The translations under genes and the position numbers were made by a program. Shown piece after piece: positions 42,475 through 51,005 of a DNA stretch of 64,000 bases. The notes beneath the pieces were generated by a model. The model saw only the letters and a list, made by a program, of their open reading frames with translations, made no database searches and had not been told where the DNA came from. Numbering within the stretch: position 1 is the first letter of the stretch; every line of letters starts with the position of its first letter. Origin of the DNA: Nocardioides antri (lineage in GTDB: Bacteria; Actinomycetota; Actinomycetes; Propionibacteriales; Nocardioidaceae); NCBI RefSeq assembly GCF_008373765.1, contig NZ_VUJW01000006.1, positions 110,048-174,047 on the forward strand, given 5' to 3'.

Positions 42475-42504
42475 TTGACAGCGGGGAAATCACAGCGAAA
42501 TGTT
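42475..42504 (+). promoter_or_regulatory. promoter of the pyrimidine catabolic cluster
   Basis: A perfect -35 TTGACA (42475-42480) is followed by AAATGT/AATGTT after 17-18 bp. The segment is AT-rich compared with its surroundings and lies between the MocR gene and the ureidopropionase gene. ATCACAG (42489) and ATAACAG (42516) are weak candidates for direct-repeat regulator sites. Confidence 0.55.
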
Positions 42505-42561
42505 CAACCCGGAAGATAACAGAACTCGGGAGCCCATTCCGACCCCCAGCGGAGGTGGACC

Positions 42562-43410
42562 TTGACCATCGTGCGCGCCGCCATCAGCCAGACGACCTGG
42601 ACCGGCGACAAGGACTCGATGCTCGACAAGCACGAGCAGTTCGCTCGCGACGCGGCAGCCCAGGGTGCGCAGGTGATGTGCTTCCAGGAGCTGTTCTACG
42701 GCCCCTACTTCGGCATCACCCAGGACCAGAAGTACTACCGCTACGCCGAGCCGGCCGACGGCCCGATCGTGCAGCGCTTCGCCTCCCTGGCGAAGGAGCT
42801 CGGCATGGTGATCGTGCTCCCGATCTACGAGCAGGAGCAGGCCGGCGTCTACTACAACACCGCCGTCGTCGTCGACGCCGACGGCACGATCCTGGGGAAG
42901 TACCGCAAGCACCACATCCCCCAGCTGGAGAAGTTCTTCGAGAAGTTCTACTTCCGGCCCGGCAACCTCGGCTACCCGGTGTTCGACACCGCGGTCGGCA
43001 AGGTCGGCGCCTACATCTGCTACGACCGACACTTCCCCGAGGGCTGGCGCGAGCTCGGCCTCAACGGCGCCCACATCGTCTTCAACCCCAACGCCACGAA
43101 GCCCGGCCTGAGCAACCGGCTGTGGGAGGTCGAAGGCCCCTGCGCCGCGGTCGCGAACGGCTACTTCGTCCTCCAGCCCAACCGGGTCGGGCTCGAGGAC
43201 AACGAATACGGCGCCGAGGCGGTCGACTTCTACGGCACCAGCCAGGTCATCGACCCGCGCGGCAACTTCGTCGGCGAGCGCGGTTCCTCGGAGAAGGAGG
43301 AGCTCCTCGTCCGCGACCTCGAGATGGACATGGTCCAGCAGATGCGCGACGACTGGCAGTTCTACCGCGACCGCCGGCCCGACTCCTACACCGCCATCCC
43401 GCGGCCTTGA
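42562..43410 (+). CDS. beta-ureidopropionase (N-carbamoyl-beta-alanine amidohydrolase), nitrilase superfamily
   Basis: The 282-residue enzyme hydrolyses N-carbamoyl-beta-alanine to beta-alanine, CO2 and ammonia, the last step of reductive pyrimidine degradation. The nitrilase catalytic triad is Glu43 (FQELFYGPYFG), Lys116 (YRKHHIPQ) and Cys153 (YICYDRHFPEG). The start is TTG with GGAGGTG about 4 bases upstream; a GTG at 42571 is too far from that site. Dihydropyrimidinase follows 9 bp later. Substrate assignment rests on the family motif and on the adjacent genes. Confidence 0.93.
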   Translation: MTIVRAAISQTTWTGDKDSMLDKHEQFARDAAAQGAQVMCFQELFYGPYFGITQDQKYYRYAEPADGPIVQRFASLAKELGMVIVLPIYEQEQAGVYYNTAVVVDADGTILGKYRKHHIPQLEKFFEKFYFRPGNLGYPVFDTAVGKVGAYICYDRHFPEGWRELGLNGAHIVFNPNATKPGLSNRLWEVEGPCAAVANGYFVLQPNRVGLEDNEYGAEAVDFYGTSQVIDPRGNFVGERGSSEKEELLVRDLEMDMVQQMRDDWQFYRDRRPDSYTAIPRP

Positions 43411-43419
43411 GGGGGACCG

Positions 43420-44850
43420 ATGACCATCCTGATCAAGGGCGGCACGGTCGTGAACGCGACCGGCACGGTGGACGCGGACGTGCTGGTCGACGGCGAGCGG
43501 ATCGTCGCCGTGCTCGCTCCGGGCAGCGAGAGCCTGGGCTCTGACGCGGGCGCCGCCGACAAGGTGATCGACGCGTCCGGGAAGTACGTCATCCCCGGCG
43601 GCATCGACGCCCACACGCACATGCAGCTGCCGTTCGGCGGCACCGAGGCGTGCGACACCTTCGAGACCGGCACCACCGCGGCCGCGTGGGGCGGCACGAC
43701 GTCGATCATCGACTTCGCCGTCCAGAAGTACGGCGAGCGGGTCGAGGACGGGCTCGCGGCGTGGCACGAGAAGGCCGACGGGAACTGCGCGATCGACTAC
43801 GGGTTCCACCAGATCATCGGCGGCGTCGACGACGAGTCGCTGAAGGCGATGGAGGGCCTGATCGACGAGGGCATCACGTCCTACAAGCTGTTCATGGCCT
43901 ACCCCGGCGTGTTCTACAGCGACGACGCCCAGATCCTGCGGGCGATGCAGAAGGCCCGTGAGACCGGGCTGTTGACGATGATGCACGCCGAGAACGGCCC
44001 GGCCATCGACGTCCTCGCCGCGCAGCTGGCGGAGTCCGGCAAGACCGCGCCGTACTACCACGGCATCGCGCGCGCCTGGCAGATGGAGGAGGAGGCGACG
44101 CACCGCGCGATCATGCTCGCCGACGTCACGGAGGCGCCGCTCTACATCGTCCACATGAGTGCGAAGCAGGCCGTCGCCCAGGTCGCCTGGGCCCGCGACA
44201 ACGGCAAGAACGTCTTCGGCGAGACCTGCCCGCAGTACCTCTACCTCTCGCTCGAGAAGAACCTGGGCGCCAAGAGCGACGAGTGGGGAGACTTCGAGGG
44301 TGCGAAGTGGGTCTGCTCGACGCCGCTGCGGTCGGAGGAGGAGGGCCACCTCGAGGCGATGTGGCAGGGCCTGCGCACCAACGACCTGCAGATGGTGTCG
44401 ACCGACCACTGCCCGTTCTGCATGAAGGACCAGAAGGAGCTCGGCAGGGACGACTTCCGCGCCATCCCCAACGGCATCGGCTCCATCGAGCACCGGGTCG
44501 ACCTGCTCTACCAGGGCGTCGTCGACGGGCGGATCTCGCTGCCGCGGTGGGTCGAGCTGATCTCGACGACGCCGGCCCGGATGTTCGGGCTCTACGGCCG
44601 GAAGGGCGTGATCCAGCCGGGTGCCGACGCCGACATCGTCGTCTACGACCCGAACGGCCACACGTCGATCGGGGTCGGGAAGACCCACCACATGGCGATG
44701 GACCACTCGGCGTGGGAGGGCTTCGAGATCGACGGACACGTCGACGTGACGATCTCGCGCGGCGCGGTCCTCGTCGAGGACGGCGAGTTCCGGGGGACCA
44801 AGGGCCACGGCCGGTTCCTGAAGCGCGACCTGACCCAGTACCTGGTCTGA
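43420..44850 (+). CDS. hydA: dihydropyrimidinase
   Basis: The 476-residue zinc amidohydrolase opens dihydrouracil or dihydrothymine to the N-carbamoyl-beta-amino acid. Metal ligands are HTH (65-67), the carboxylated lysine Lys156 in SYKLFMAYPG, and later His residues in MMHAENG and YIVHMSAKQA; the Asp is in VSTDHCPF. GGGGGA lies just before the ATG. It could also act as a hydantoinase. The order ureidopropionase then dihydropyrimidinase, with transporter and transaminase genes after, identifies a reductive pyrimidine pathway. Confidence 0.95.
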   Translation: MTILIKGGTVVNATGTVDADVLVDGERIVAVLAPGSESLGSDAGAADKVIDASGKYVIPGGIDAHTHMQLPFGGTEACDTFETGTTAAAWGGTTSIIDFAVQKYGERVEDGLAAWHEKADGNCAIDYGFHQIIGGVDDESLKAMEGLIDEGITSYKLFMAYPGVFYSDDAQILRAMQKARETGLLTMMHAENGPAIDVLAAQLAESGKTAPYYHGIARAWQMEEEATHRAIMLADVTEAPLYIVHMSAKQAVAQVAWARDNGKNVFGETCPQYLYLSLEKNLGAKSDEWGDFEGAKWVCSTPLRSEEEGHLEAMWQGLRTNDLQMVSTDHCPFCMKDQKELGRDDFRAIPNGIGSIEHRVDLLYQGVVDGRISLPRWVELISTTPARMFGLYGRKGVIQPGADADIVVYDPNGHTSIGVGKTHHMAMDHSAWEGFEIDGHVDVTISRGAVLVEDGEFRGTKGHGRFLKRDLTQYLV

Positions 44851-44855
44851 GGCCC

Positions 44856-44874
44856 TTCGACAGGCTCAGGGACC
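44856..44874. repeat. 19-bp dispersed repeat, copy 1
   Basis: TTCGACAGGCTCAGGGACC lies between the dihydropyrimidinase stop and the next gene's ribosome site. The identical 19 bp recur at 56011-56029. Similar short sequences are scattered through many actinobacterial genomes. Confidence 0.75.
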
Positions 44875-44886
44875 GAAAGGAAAGAG

Positions 44887-45909
44887 ATGGACTTCGGCGT
44901 CGTACTCCAGACCAACCCGCCGGCCTGGCGCACCGTCGGGCTCGCGAAGGAGGCGGAGCAGCACGGGTTCGACTACGTGTGGACCTTCGACTCCCACCTG
45001 CTGTGGCAGGAGCCCTACGTCATCTACAGCCAGATCCTCGCCGAGACCCGGCGGGTGATCGTCGGGCCGATGGTCACCAACCCGGCGACCCGCGACTGGA
45101 CGGTCACGGCGTCGGTGTTCGCGACCCTCAACGAGATGTACGGCAACCGCACCGTGGTCGGCATGGGCCGCGGCGACTCCGCCGTCCGCGTGCTCAACGG
45201 CAAGCCGACCACGCTCAAGGAGGTCCGCGAGGCCACGCACGTCATCCGCGAGCTGGCCAACTGCCGGCCGGTCGAGCACAACGGCTCGAAGCTGCAGTTC
45301 CCCTGGGCCCGCACGTCCGCCCTCGAGGTGTGGATCGCTGCCTACGGACCGCTCGCGCTGAAGACCGCGGGCGAGGCGGGCGACGGCTTCATCCTCCAGC
45401 TCGCCGACGTCGACGTCGCGCGGTGGATGATCGGCCGGGTCCGCGAGGCGGCCGAGCAGGCCGGGCGCGACCCGGACGCGCTCACGTTCTGCGTCGCCGC
45501 GCCGGCGTACGTCGGCAGCGCCGACCAGATCGACCACATGCGCTCGCAGACCCGGTGGTTCGGGGGGATGGTGGGCAACCACATCGCCGACATCGTCAGC
45601 AAGTACGGCGAGGATGCCGACTTCCCCGACGTGCTCGTCGACTACATCAAGGGCCGCACCGGCTACGACTACAACACCCACGGCAAGGCCGACAACGACC
45701 ACGTCGACTTCGTGCCCGACGAGATCGTCGACCGGTTCTGCCTGCTCGGGACACCGGAGCAGCACGTTGCGAAGCTCAGGGCTCTGCAAGAGATCGGCGT
45801 CGACCAGTTCGCCATCTACCTCCAGCACGACAACAAGGAGGAGACGATGCGGGTCTACGGCGAGACGGTCATGCCGCCGCTCCGCGAGCACGTGACGGCG
45901 AAGGCCTGA
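44887..45909 (+). CDS. LLM-class flavin/F420-dependent oxidoreductase (TIGR03842/CPS_4043-like)
   Basis: The 340-residue luciferase-like TIM-barrel protein starts MDFGVVLQTNPPAW and carries FDYVWTFDSHLLW, VGPMVTNPATRDW, GRGDSAVRVLNGKP and VWIAAYGPLALKTAGEAGDG (the cofactor phosphate region). The family resembles putative F420-dependent oxidoreductases found with dihydropyrimidinase genes. Its reaction is not known. No dihydropyrimidine dehydrogenase gene lies in the cluster, so it may supply the missing redox step or act on a modified pyrimidine. GAAAGGAAAG precedes the ATG. Confidence 0.88.
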   Translation: MDFGVVLQTNPPAWRTVGLAKEAEQHGFDYVWTFDSHLLWQEPYVIYSQILAETRRVIVGPMVTNPATRDWTVTASVFATLNEMYGNRTVVGMGRGDSAVRVLNGKPTTLKEVREATHVIRELANCRPVEHNGSKLQFPWARTSALEVWIAAYGPLALKTAGEAGDGFILQLADVDVARWMIGRVREAAEQAGRDPDALTFCVAAPAYVGSADQIDHMRSQTRWFGGMVGNHIADIVSKYGEDADFPDVLVDYIKGRTGYDYNTHGKADNDHVDFVPDEIVDRFCLLGTPEQHVAKLRALQEIGVDQFAIYLQHDNKEETMRVYGETVMPPLREHVTAKA

Positions 45910-45913
45910 CCCG

Positions 45914-46861
45914 TTGACCACAGCCCTTGCCGACCCCACCAGTCCGGTCCCCGAGACCGCGCCCGTCGCCCGCTCCGGCCACCGCCGCACGTGGGTGGCG
46001 CGGCTGCGCGCCGCCGTCCTCGGCCTGCTCGGGCTCGTCGGCGTCGCCGGCCTGTGGGAGGGCTACAAGGCGGTGGGGCCGGAGGAAGGCGTCCTGGTCG
46101 GGGAGAACCGGGTCCTTCCTCGTACGACGGACCTGGCGATGCCGCACGTGTGGGACATGGTGCAGCGGCTGTTCGAGCCGGTGACCAGCCTCGGCGACGC
46201 CGAGCCGCTGTGGCGGGTGGTGCTCGACGCCTCCGTCGTGTCGCTCGGCATCGCGACCGTCGGCTGGCTCGTCGGCACCTCCGTCGGTCTGCTGCTTGCC
46301 GTGCTGATGCAGCGGGTCCGGATCGCGGAGTGGGGCCTGCTGCCGTGGATCGTGCTCAGCCAGACGGTGCCGCTGATCGCGTTCGCGCCGGTGGTCCGCA
46401 GCTGGGGCTCCCGGATCGAGATCGCCGGCTGGGAGTGGCCTTCGTGGCTCTCCGTCGCCGTGATCGCCAGCTACCTCGCGTTCTTCCCGGTCGCGGTCGG
46501 CGCACTGAAGGGCCTGCAGTCACCGGACCGCATCCACACCGAGCTGCTCCGGACCTACGCCGCGAGCGCGACCGACACCCTGCGCAAGGTGCGGATCCCC
46601 GCGGCCGTGCCCTACCTGCTGCCGGCACTGCGACTGGGTGCTGCCAGCGCCGTGATCGGGACGGTGGTCGCCGAGGTGTCGACCGGCTACCTCGACGGCG
46701 TCGGCCGGCTGCTCGTGTCCTACGCCGGCCAGGCGTCCGGCGACCCGGCAAAGGCGTGGGCCCCGATCTTCGGCGCGATCGGCCTCGGCCTGGTCGCGGC
46801 CGGGTTCGTCGCGCTGCTCGGCGCGCTGATGCGGAACTACCGACGTGGAGAGGCGGTCTGA
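45914..46861 (+). CDS. ABC transporter permease (pyrimidine importer, inferred)
   Basis: The 315-residue inner-membrane permease of the SsuC/TauC/ThiX type has an N-terminal helix, then about six helices and the EAA-type loop AASATDTLRKVRIPAAVPYLLPALRLG (split), which contacts the ATPase. It has a TTG start 4 bp after the oxidoreductase stop and ends TGATG into the ATPase gene. An importer in the middle of a catabolic cluster most likely brings in the pathway substrate, a pyrimidine or dihydropyrimidine. Confidence 0.9.
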   Translation: MTTALADPTSPVPETAPVARSGHRRTWVARLRAAVLGLLGLVGVAGLWEGYKAVGPEEGVLVGENRVLPRTTDLAMPHVWDMVQRLFEPVTSLGDAEPLWRVVLDASVVSLGIATVGWLVGTSVGLLLAVLMQRVRIAEWGLLPWIVLSQTVPLIAFAPVVRSWGSRIEIAGWEWPSWLSVAVIASYLAFFPVAVGALKGLQSPDRIHTELLRTYAASATDTLRKVRIPAAVPYLLPALRLGAASAVIGTVVAEVSTGYLDGVGRLLVSYAGQASGDPAKAWAPIFGAIGLGLVAAGFVALLGALMRNYRRGEAV

Positions 46862-47661
46862 TGCAGGACGCGGTCCGGATCGAGGGGGTCAGCAAGACCT
46901 TCGTGACCCGCTCGGGACAGGTGCACGCTCTGGCCGACGTGAGCCTGACCGTCGGCGAGGGTGAGTTCGTCTCGCTGATCGGCCCGTCGGGGTGCGGCAA
47001 GTCGACGCTGATGAGGCTGGTCGCCGATCTCGAGCAGCCCACCGCCGGCACCGTCGAGGTGTTCGGCAAGACCGCCCGGAAGGCGCGGGTCGACCAGGAC
47101 TACGGCATCGCCTTCCAGCAGGCGGGCCTGCTGCCCTGGCGGACGGTGGCTGCCAACATCGCGCTGCCGCTGGAGATCCACGGTGTCGGCCGGAGGGAGC
47201 GCCGGAGCCGCGTTGCCGAGCTCGCAGAGATGGTCGGTCTGTCCGACTTCGCCGACCACCACCCCGACCAGCTCTCCGGCGGCATGCAGCAGCGCGTGGC
47301 GATCGCGCGGGCGCTCGCGGAGCGGCCCCGGCTGCTCCTGATGGACGAGCCGTTCGGCGCCCTCGACGAGATGACCCGTGAGCGGATGCAGTCCGAGCTC
47401 GCGCGGATCACGGCCGAGACCGGCGCCGCGGTGGTGTTCGTGACCCACTCGATCCCCGAAGCGGTCTTCTTGTCCGACCGGGTGGTGGTGATGTCGCCGC
47501 GGCCCGGCCGGATCACGTCGGTGATCACCACCGGGATCGGCCGCGACACGGCGCGCGACGAGGCGCTGCGGGAGTCGCCGGCGTTCTTCGAGAAGGTCAC
47601 CGAGGTCCGCGCAGCGCTCCACGGAGCGCCCGTCCGTTCGCCCGCGCTGGAAGGCCGGTAG
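46861..47661 (+). CDS. ABC transporter ATP-binding protein
   Basis: The 266-residue ATPase of the NitT/TauT family has Walker A GPSGCGKST (about 41-49), Q-loop GIAFQQAGLLPW, signature LSGGMQQRVAIARAL, Walker B LLLMDEPFGALDE and H-loop THSIPEAV. All nucleotide-hydrolysis residues are present. It is coupled by TGATG overlap to the first permease gene and followed 2 bp later by the second permease gene, so the importer has two different permeases and one ATPase type. Confidence 0.95.
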   Translation: MQDAVRIEGVSKTFVTRSGQVHALADVSLTVGEGEFVSLIGPSGCGKSTLMRLVADLEQPTAGTVEVFGKTARKARVDQDYGIAFQQAGLLPWRTVAANIALPLEIHGVGRRERRSRVAELAEMVGLSDFADHHPDQLSGGMQQRVAIARALAERPRLLLMDEPFGALDEMTRERMQSELARITAETGAAVVFVTHSIPEAVFLSDRVVVMSPRPGRITSVITTGIGRDTARDEALRESPAFFEKVTEVRAALHGAPVRSPALEGR

Positions 47662-47663
47662 CC

Positions 47664-48452
47664 GTGAGCACGATGTCCCCGACCACAGAGCGCGCTGCGC
47701 GAGTCGCCGCGCCGGTGCTGGTCGGCGTGCTCGGTCTTGCGGTGTGGCAGCTCCTGGTGTCGGTCCTGGGCGTCTCGGAGTACCTCCTGCCCAGCCCGTC
47801 GGAGATCTGGGCCGAGCTCGGCGAGAACTCACAGGCCATTCGCGAGGCTGCGTGGATCACCGGCGGCAACGCGCTCGCGGGCCTGGTGTTCGGCGCGGTC
47901 CTCGGCGTCGTCCTCGCCGCGCTCGCGGGCTGGGCGCGCTGGTTCGACGGCATGCTCGCTCCGGTGGTGGCGTCGGTGGCGGTGGTGCCGATCGTGGCGC
48001 TGGCTCCGGTGCTGAACTCGATGTACGGCGCGGACAGCGAGTACGGCCGCCGTGCCATCGCCGCCCTGGCCGCGTTCGTCCCCGTGTTCGTCAACACGCT
48101 CCGCGGGCTGCGGCAGACCACGCCGCTGCACCGCGACCTCATGAGCACCTACGCGGCCTCCGGGTGGCAGACCTTCCGAGCGCTCACGTTGCCGAGTGCG
48201 GCGCCGTACGTCCTCACCGGGATCCGCGTCGCCACGTCCCTCGCCGTGATCTCGGCGCTGGTGGCGGAGTACTTCGGCGGGCCCCGCGGAGGGCTCGGCA
48301 GCTTCATCTCCACGTCCGCGGCGACCAGTGCCTACGCCAGGGCCTGGGCCTACGTCGCCGCCGCGATCCTGCTCGGCCTCGGTGCCTACCTGGTCACCGT
48401 CCTCCTCGAGCGGCTGGTGCAGCACCGACTGCCCACCGGAAACCCCCGATGA
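47664..48452 (+). CDS. ABC transporter permease, second subunit
   Basis: The 262-residue permease of the same family as the first has about six helices and an EAA-like loop (STYAASGWQTFRALTLPSAAPY, split). GTG at 47664 or ATG at 47673 may be the start. The stop overlaps the binding-protein gene as ATGA if that gene begins at 48449. Two permease genes in one operon imply a heterodimeric channel. Confidence 0.9.
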   Translation: MSTMSPTTERAARVAAPVLVGVLGLAVWQLLVSVLGVSEYLLPSPSEIWAELGENSQAIREAAWITGGNALAGLVFGAVLGVVLAALAGWARWFDGMLAPVVASVAVVPIVALAPVLNSMYGADSEYGRRAIAALAAFVPVFVNTLRGLRQTTPLHRDLMSTYAASGWQTFRALTLPSAAPYVLTGIRVATSLAVISALVAEYFGGPRGGLGSFISTSAATSAYARAWAYVAAAILLGLGAYLVTVLLERLVQHRLPTGNPR

Positions 48453-49594
48453 AAGGAACCAGATTGAACACGAGAATCCGTCGCGTGATCGCGACTGGTG
48501 CGATCGCGGTCGCGGTCGGACCCATGCTGGCGGCCTGCTCGGGGGGCGACGATGGGGGCGACGGAGACCTCACCGAGGTGAAGCTGCAGCTCCAGTGGCT
48601 GCCGCAGGCCCAGTTCGCGGGCTACTACGCGGCGGTGGAGCAGGGGTTCTTCGAGGAGGAGGGGCTCGAGGTCGAGATCATCCCCTCCGGCGGCGACATC
48701 GTCCCCCAGGACGCGCTCGCCAACGGCGACGTCGACTACGCGATCGCGTGGGTGCCCAAGGTGCTCGGGTCGATCGAGCAGGGAGCGAACCTGACCAACA
48801 TCGCCCAGATCTTCCAACGCTCAGGCACCCTCCAGGTGTCGTGGGCGGACTCGGGGATCGAAGAGGTCTCCGACTTCGAGGGCCAGCGGATCGGCTCCTG
48901 GGGCTTCGGCAACGAGTGGGAGATCTTCGCGGCGATGGCGGCCGAGGGTCTCGACTCCACGACCGTCGAGATCGTGACCCAGGACTTCAACATGAACGCC
49001 TTCCTGCAGGGTGACATCGACGCCGCACAGGCGATGACCTACAACGAGTACGCGCAGCTGCTGGAGACGCCGAACCCCGAGACGGGCGAGCTCTACACGC
49101 CCGAGGACTTCAACGTCATCGCCTACGAGGACACCGAGGGCGCCATGCTCCAGGACGCCATCTGGGCCGACACGGACCGGCTGGAGAGCGACGAGGAGTA
49201 CGAGGAGACGACCGTCGCCTTCCTCAGGGCCGTCATCAAGGGATGGGCGTTCGCGCGCGACAACGTCGAGGAGGCCGCGCAGATCACGCTCGAGGCCGGC
49301 TCCAGCTGGGGTCCCAGCCACGAGCTGTGGATGGCGAACGAGACCAACAAGCTGATCTGGCCGGCGGAGAACGGCATCGGCGTGATGGACCCCGCCGCCT
49401 GGGACCAGACCGTCGCAGGTGCGCTGGCCGCGGTCAACGAGCAGGACCAGCACCTGATCACCGAGGAGCCGCCGGCGTCGGCGTACACGACCGAGTACAT
49501 CGAGCAGGCGATCGATGACCTCGGTGACGAGGTCGACACCGTCGGCTCGGACTACCAGCCGATCGAGGTCACCCTGAACGAGGGCGGCAACTAG
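48449..49594 (+). CDS. ABC transporter substrate-binding lipoprotein (NMT1/THI5-like)
   Basis: The 381-residue lipoprotein (signal ending GPMLAACSGG) has an NMT1/THI5-type periplasmic-binding fold. The opening VKLQLQWLPQAQFAGYYAAVEQGFFEEEGL (split) is the classic start for binding proteins of pyrimidine precursors, riboflavin and similar rings. This fits uptake of a pyrimidine base. Two starts are possible: ATG at 48449, or TTG at 48464 with AAAGGA 6 bases upstream. The latter gives MNTRIRRVIATG and has the better ribosome site. Confidence 0.92.
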   Translation: MKGTRLNTRIRRVIATGAIAVAVGPMLAACSGGDDGGDGDLTEVKLQLQWLPQAQFAGYYAAVEQGFFEEEGLEVEIIPSGGDIVPQDALANGDVDYAIAWVPKVLGSIEQGANLTNIAQIFQRSGTLQVSWADSGIEEVSDFEGQRIGSWGFGNEWEIFAAMAAEGLDSTTVEIVTQDFNMNAFLQGDIDAAQAMTYNEYAQLLETPNPETGELYTPEDFNVIAYEDTEGAMLQDAIWADTDRLESDEEYEETTVAFLRAVIKGWAFARDNVEEAAQITLEAGSSWGPSHELWMANETNKLIWPAENGIGVMDPAAWDQTVAGALAAVNEQDQHLITEEPPASAYTTEYIEQAIDDLGDEVDTVGSDYQPIEVTLNEGGN

Positions 49595-49641
49595 CCGTTG
49601 ACGCCCTCCTTGACGGTGCACGAGATGAGAAGGAGCCGACG

Positions 49642-51003
49642 ATGACGACGGTCACCGGACCGAACACGCCCGCAGACGCGGCCGGGACCGGCGGCGCCGA
49701 GCTGGACGCCCGCACCACCGAGCTGGACCGAGAGCACGTGTTCCACTCGTGGTCGGCGCAGGGAGGCCTCTCCCTGCTGCCGATCGCGGGCGGGCACGGC
49801 ACGACGGTCTGGGACCACGCCGGACGGAGGTACCTCGACTTCTCCAGCCAGCTGGTCAACGTCAACATCGGCCACCAGCACCCTGCGGTGGTCGCGGCGA
49901 TCCACGAGCAGGCGGCGACGCTGACGACGATCGGCCCCGCGACCGCCAACCTCACGCGCGGCCTGGCCGCGCAGCGGATCGCGTCGCGCGCCCCCGAGGG
50001 ATTCAACAAGGTGTTCTTCACCAACGGCGGGGCCGACGCGATCGAGAACGCCATCCGGATGGCGCGCCTGCACACCGGGCGCGACAAGGTCGTGTCGACG
50101 TACCGCTCCTACCACGGCAACACCGGCGGTGCGGTCGTCGCGACCGGCGACTGGCGACGGATCCCCAACGAGTACGCCCGCGGTCATGTCCACGTCTTCG
50201 GGCCCTACCTCTACCGCTCGGAGTTCTGGGCGACCACGCCGGAGGAGGAGTGCGAGCGGGCGCTGCGACACCTGCGCCGGGTCGTCGAGTGCGAGGGGCC
50301 GGGGAGTGTCGCGGCGATCCTGCTGGAGACGATCCCCGGCACGGCGGGGGTCCTGGTGCCGCCGCCCGGCTACCTGCAGGGCGTGCGCGCCATCGCCGAC
50401 GAGTTCGGGATCATGCTGATCCTCGACGAGGTGATGGCGGGCTTCGGCCGCGCGGGCGAGTGGTTCGCGCTCGACGCGCACGACGTCGTGCCCGACCTCA
50501 TCGCCTTCGCCAAGGGCGTCAACTCCGGCTACGTCCCGGTCGGTGGCGTGGTCATCAGCGACGCCGTCGCGCGCACCTTCGACGACCGGGTCTTCCCCGG
50601 CGGGCTGACCTACAGCGGCCACCCGCTCGCGGCCGCCTCGATCGTCGCGGCGCTCGACGCGATGGAGAGCGAGGGCATCGTCGCCCACGCGAAGCAGATC
50701 GGCGCCGACGTGATCGGCCCCGGCCTCGCGGAGCTCGCCGACCGGCACCCAGTCGTCGGCGAGGTCCGCGGCACCGGCGTGTTCTGGGCGATCGAGCTGG
50801 TCGCCGACCGGGCGACCCGGGAGCCGCTCTCCGCGGCCCTGATCGGGCGCGCCAAGGGAGAGCTGGTCAGCCGTGGCCTGCTCCCGTTCATCGCCGACAA
50901 CCGCATCCATGTCGTACCTCCCTGCGTGGTCACCTCCGATGAGGTGGCCCAGGCCCTGGCGACGTACGACGAAGTTCTGTCCCTGCTCGACAAGGAGCTC
51001 TAG
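49642..51003 (+). CDS. class III omega-aminotransferase (beta-alanine:pyruvate type, inferred)
   Basis: The 453-residue PLP enzyme has Asp262 (LILDEVMAGFGR) and the Schiff-base Lys291 (AFAKGVNSGYVP), with FTNGGADAIENAIRMARLHTG as the cofactor phosphate loop (split). In this setting the amino donor is most likely beta-alanine, or 3-aminoisobutyrate from thymine, giving malonate or methylmalonate semialdehyde. AAGGAG precedes the ATG. The semialdehyde dehydrogenase gene follows after 2 bp, which strongly supports this pathway. Confidence 0.93.
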   Translation: MTTVTGPNTPADAAGTGGAELDARTTELDREHVFHSWSAQGGLSLLPIAGGHGTTVWDHAGRRYLDFSSQLVNVNIGHQHPAVVAAIHEQAATLTTIGPATANLTRGLAAQRIASRAPEGFNKVFFTNGGADAIENAIRMARLHTGRDKVVSTYRSYHGNTGGAVVATGDWRRIPNEYARGHVHVFGPYLYRSEFWATTPEEECERALRHLRRVVECEGPGSVAAILLETIPGTAGVLVPPPGYLQGVRAIADEFGIMLILDEVMAGFGRAGEWFALDAHDVVPDLIAFAKGVNSGYVPVGGVVISDAVARTFDDRVFPGGLTYSGHPLAAASIVAALDAMESEGIVAHAKQIGADVIGPGLAELADRHPVVGEVRGTGVFWAIELVADRATREPLSAALIGRAKGELVSRGLLPFIADNRIHVVPPCVVTSDEVAQALATYDEVLSLLDKEL

Positions 51004-51005
51004 AA

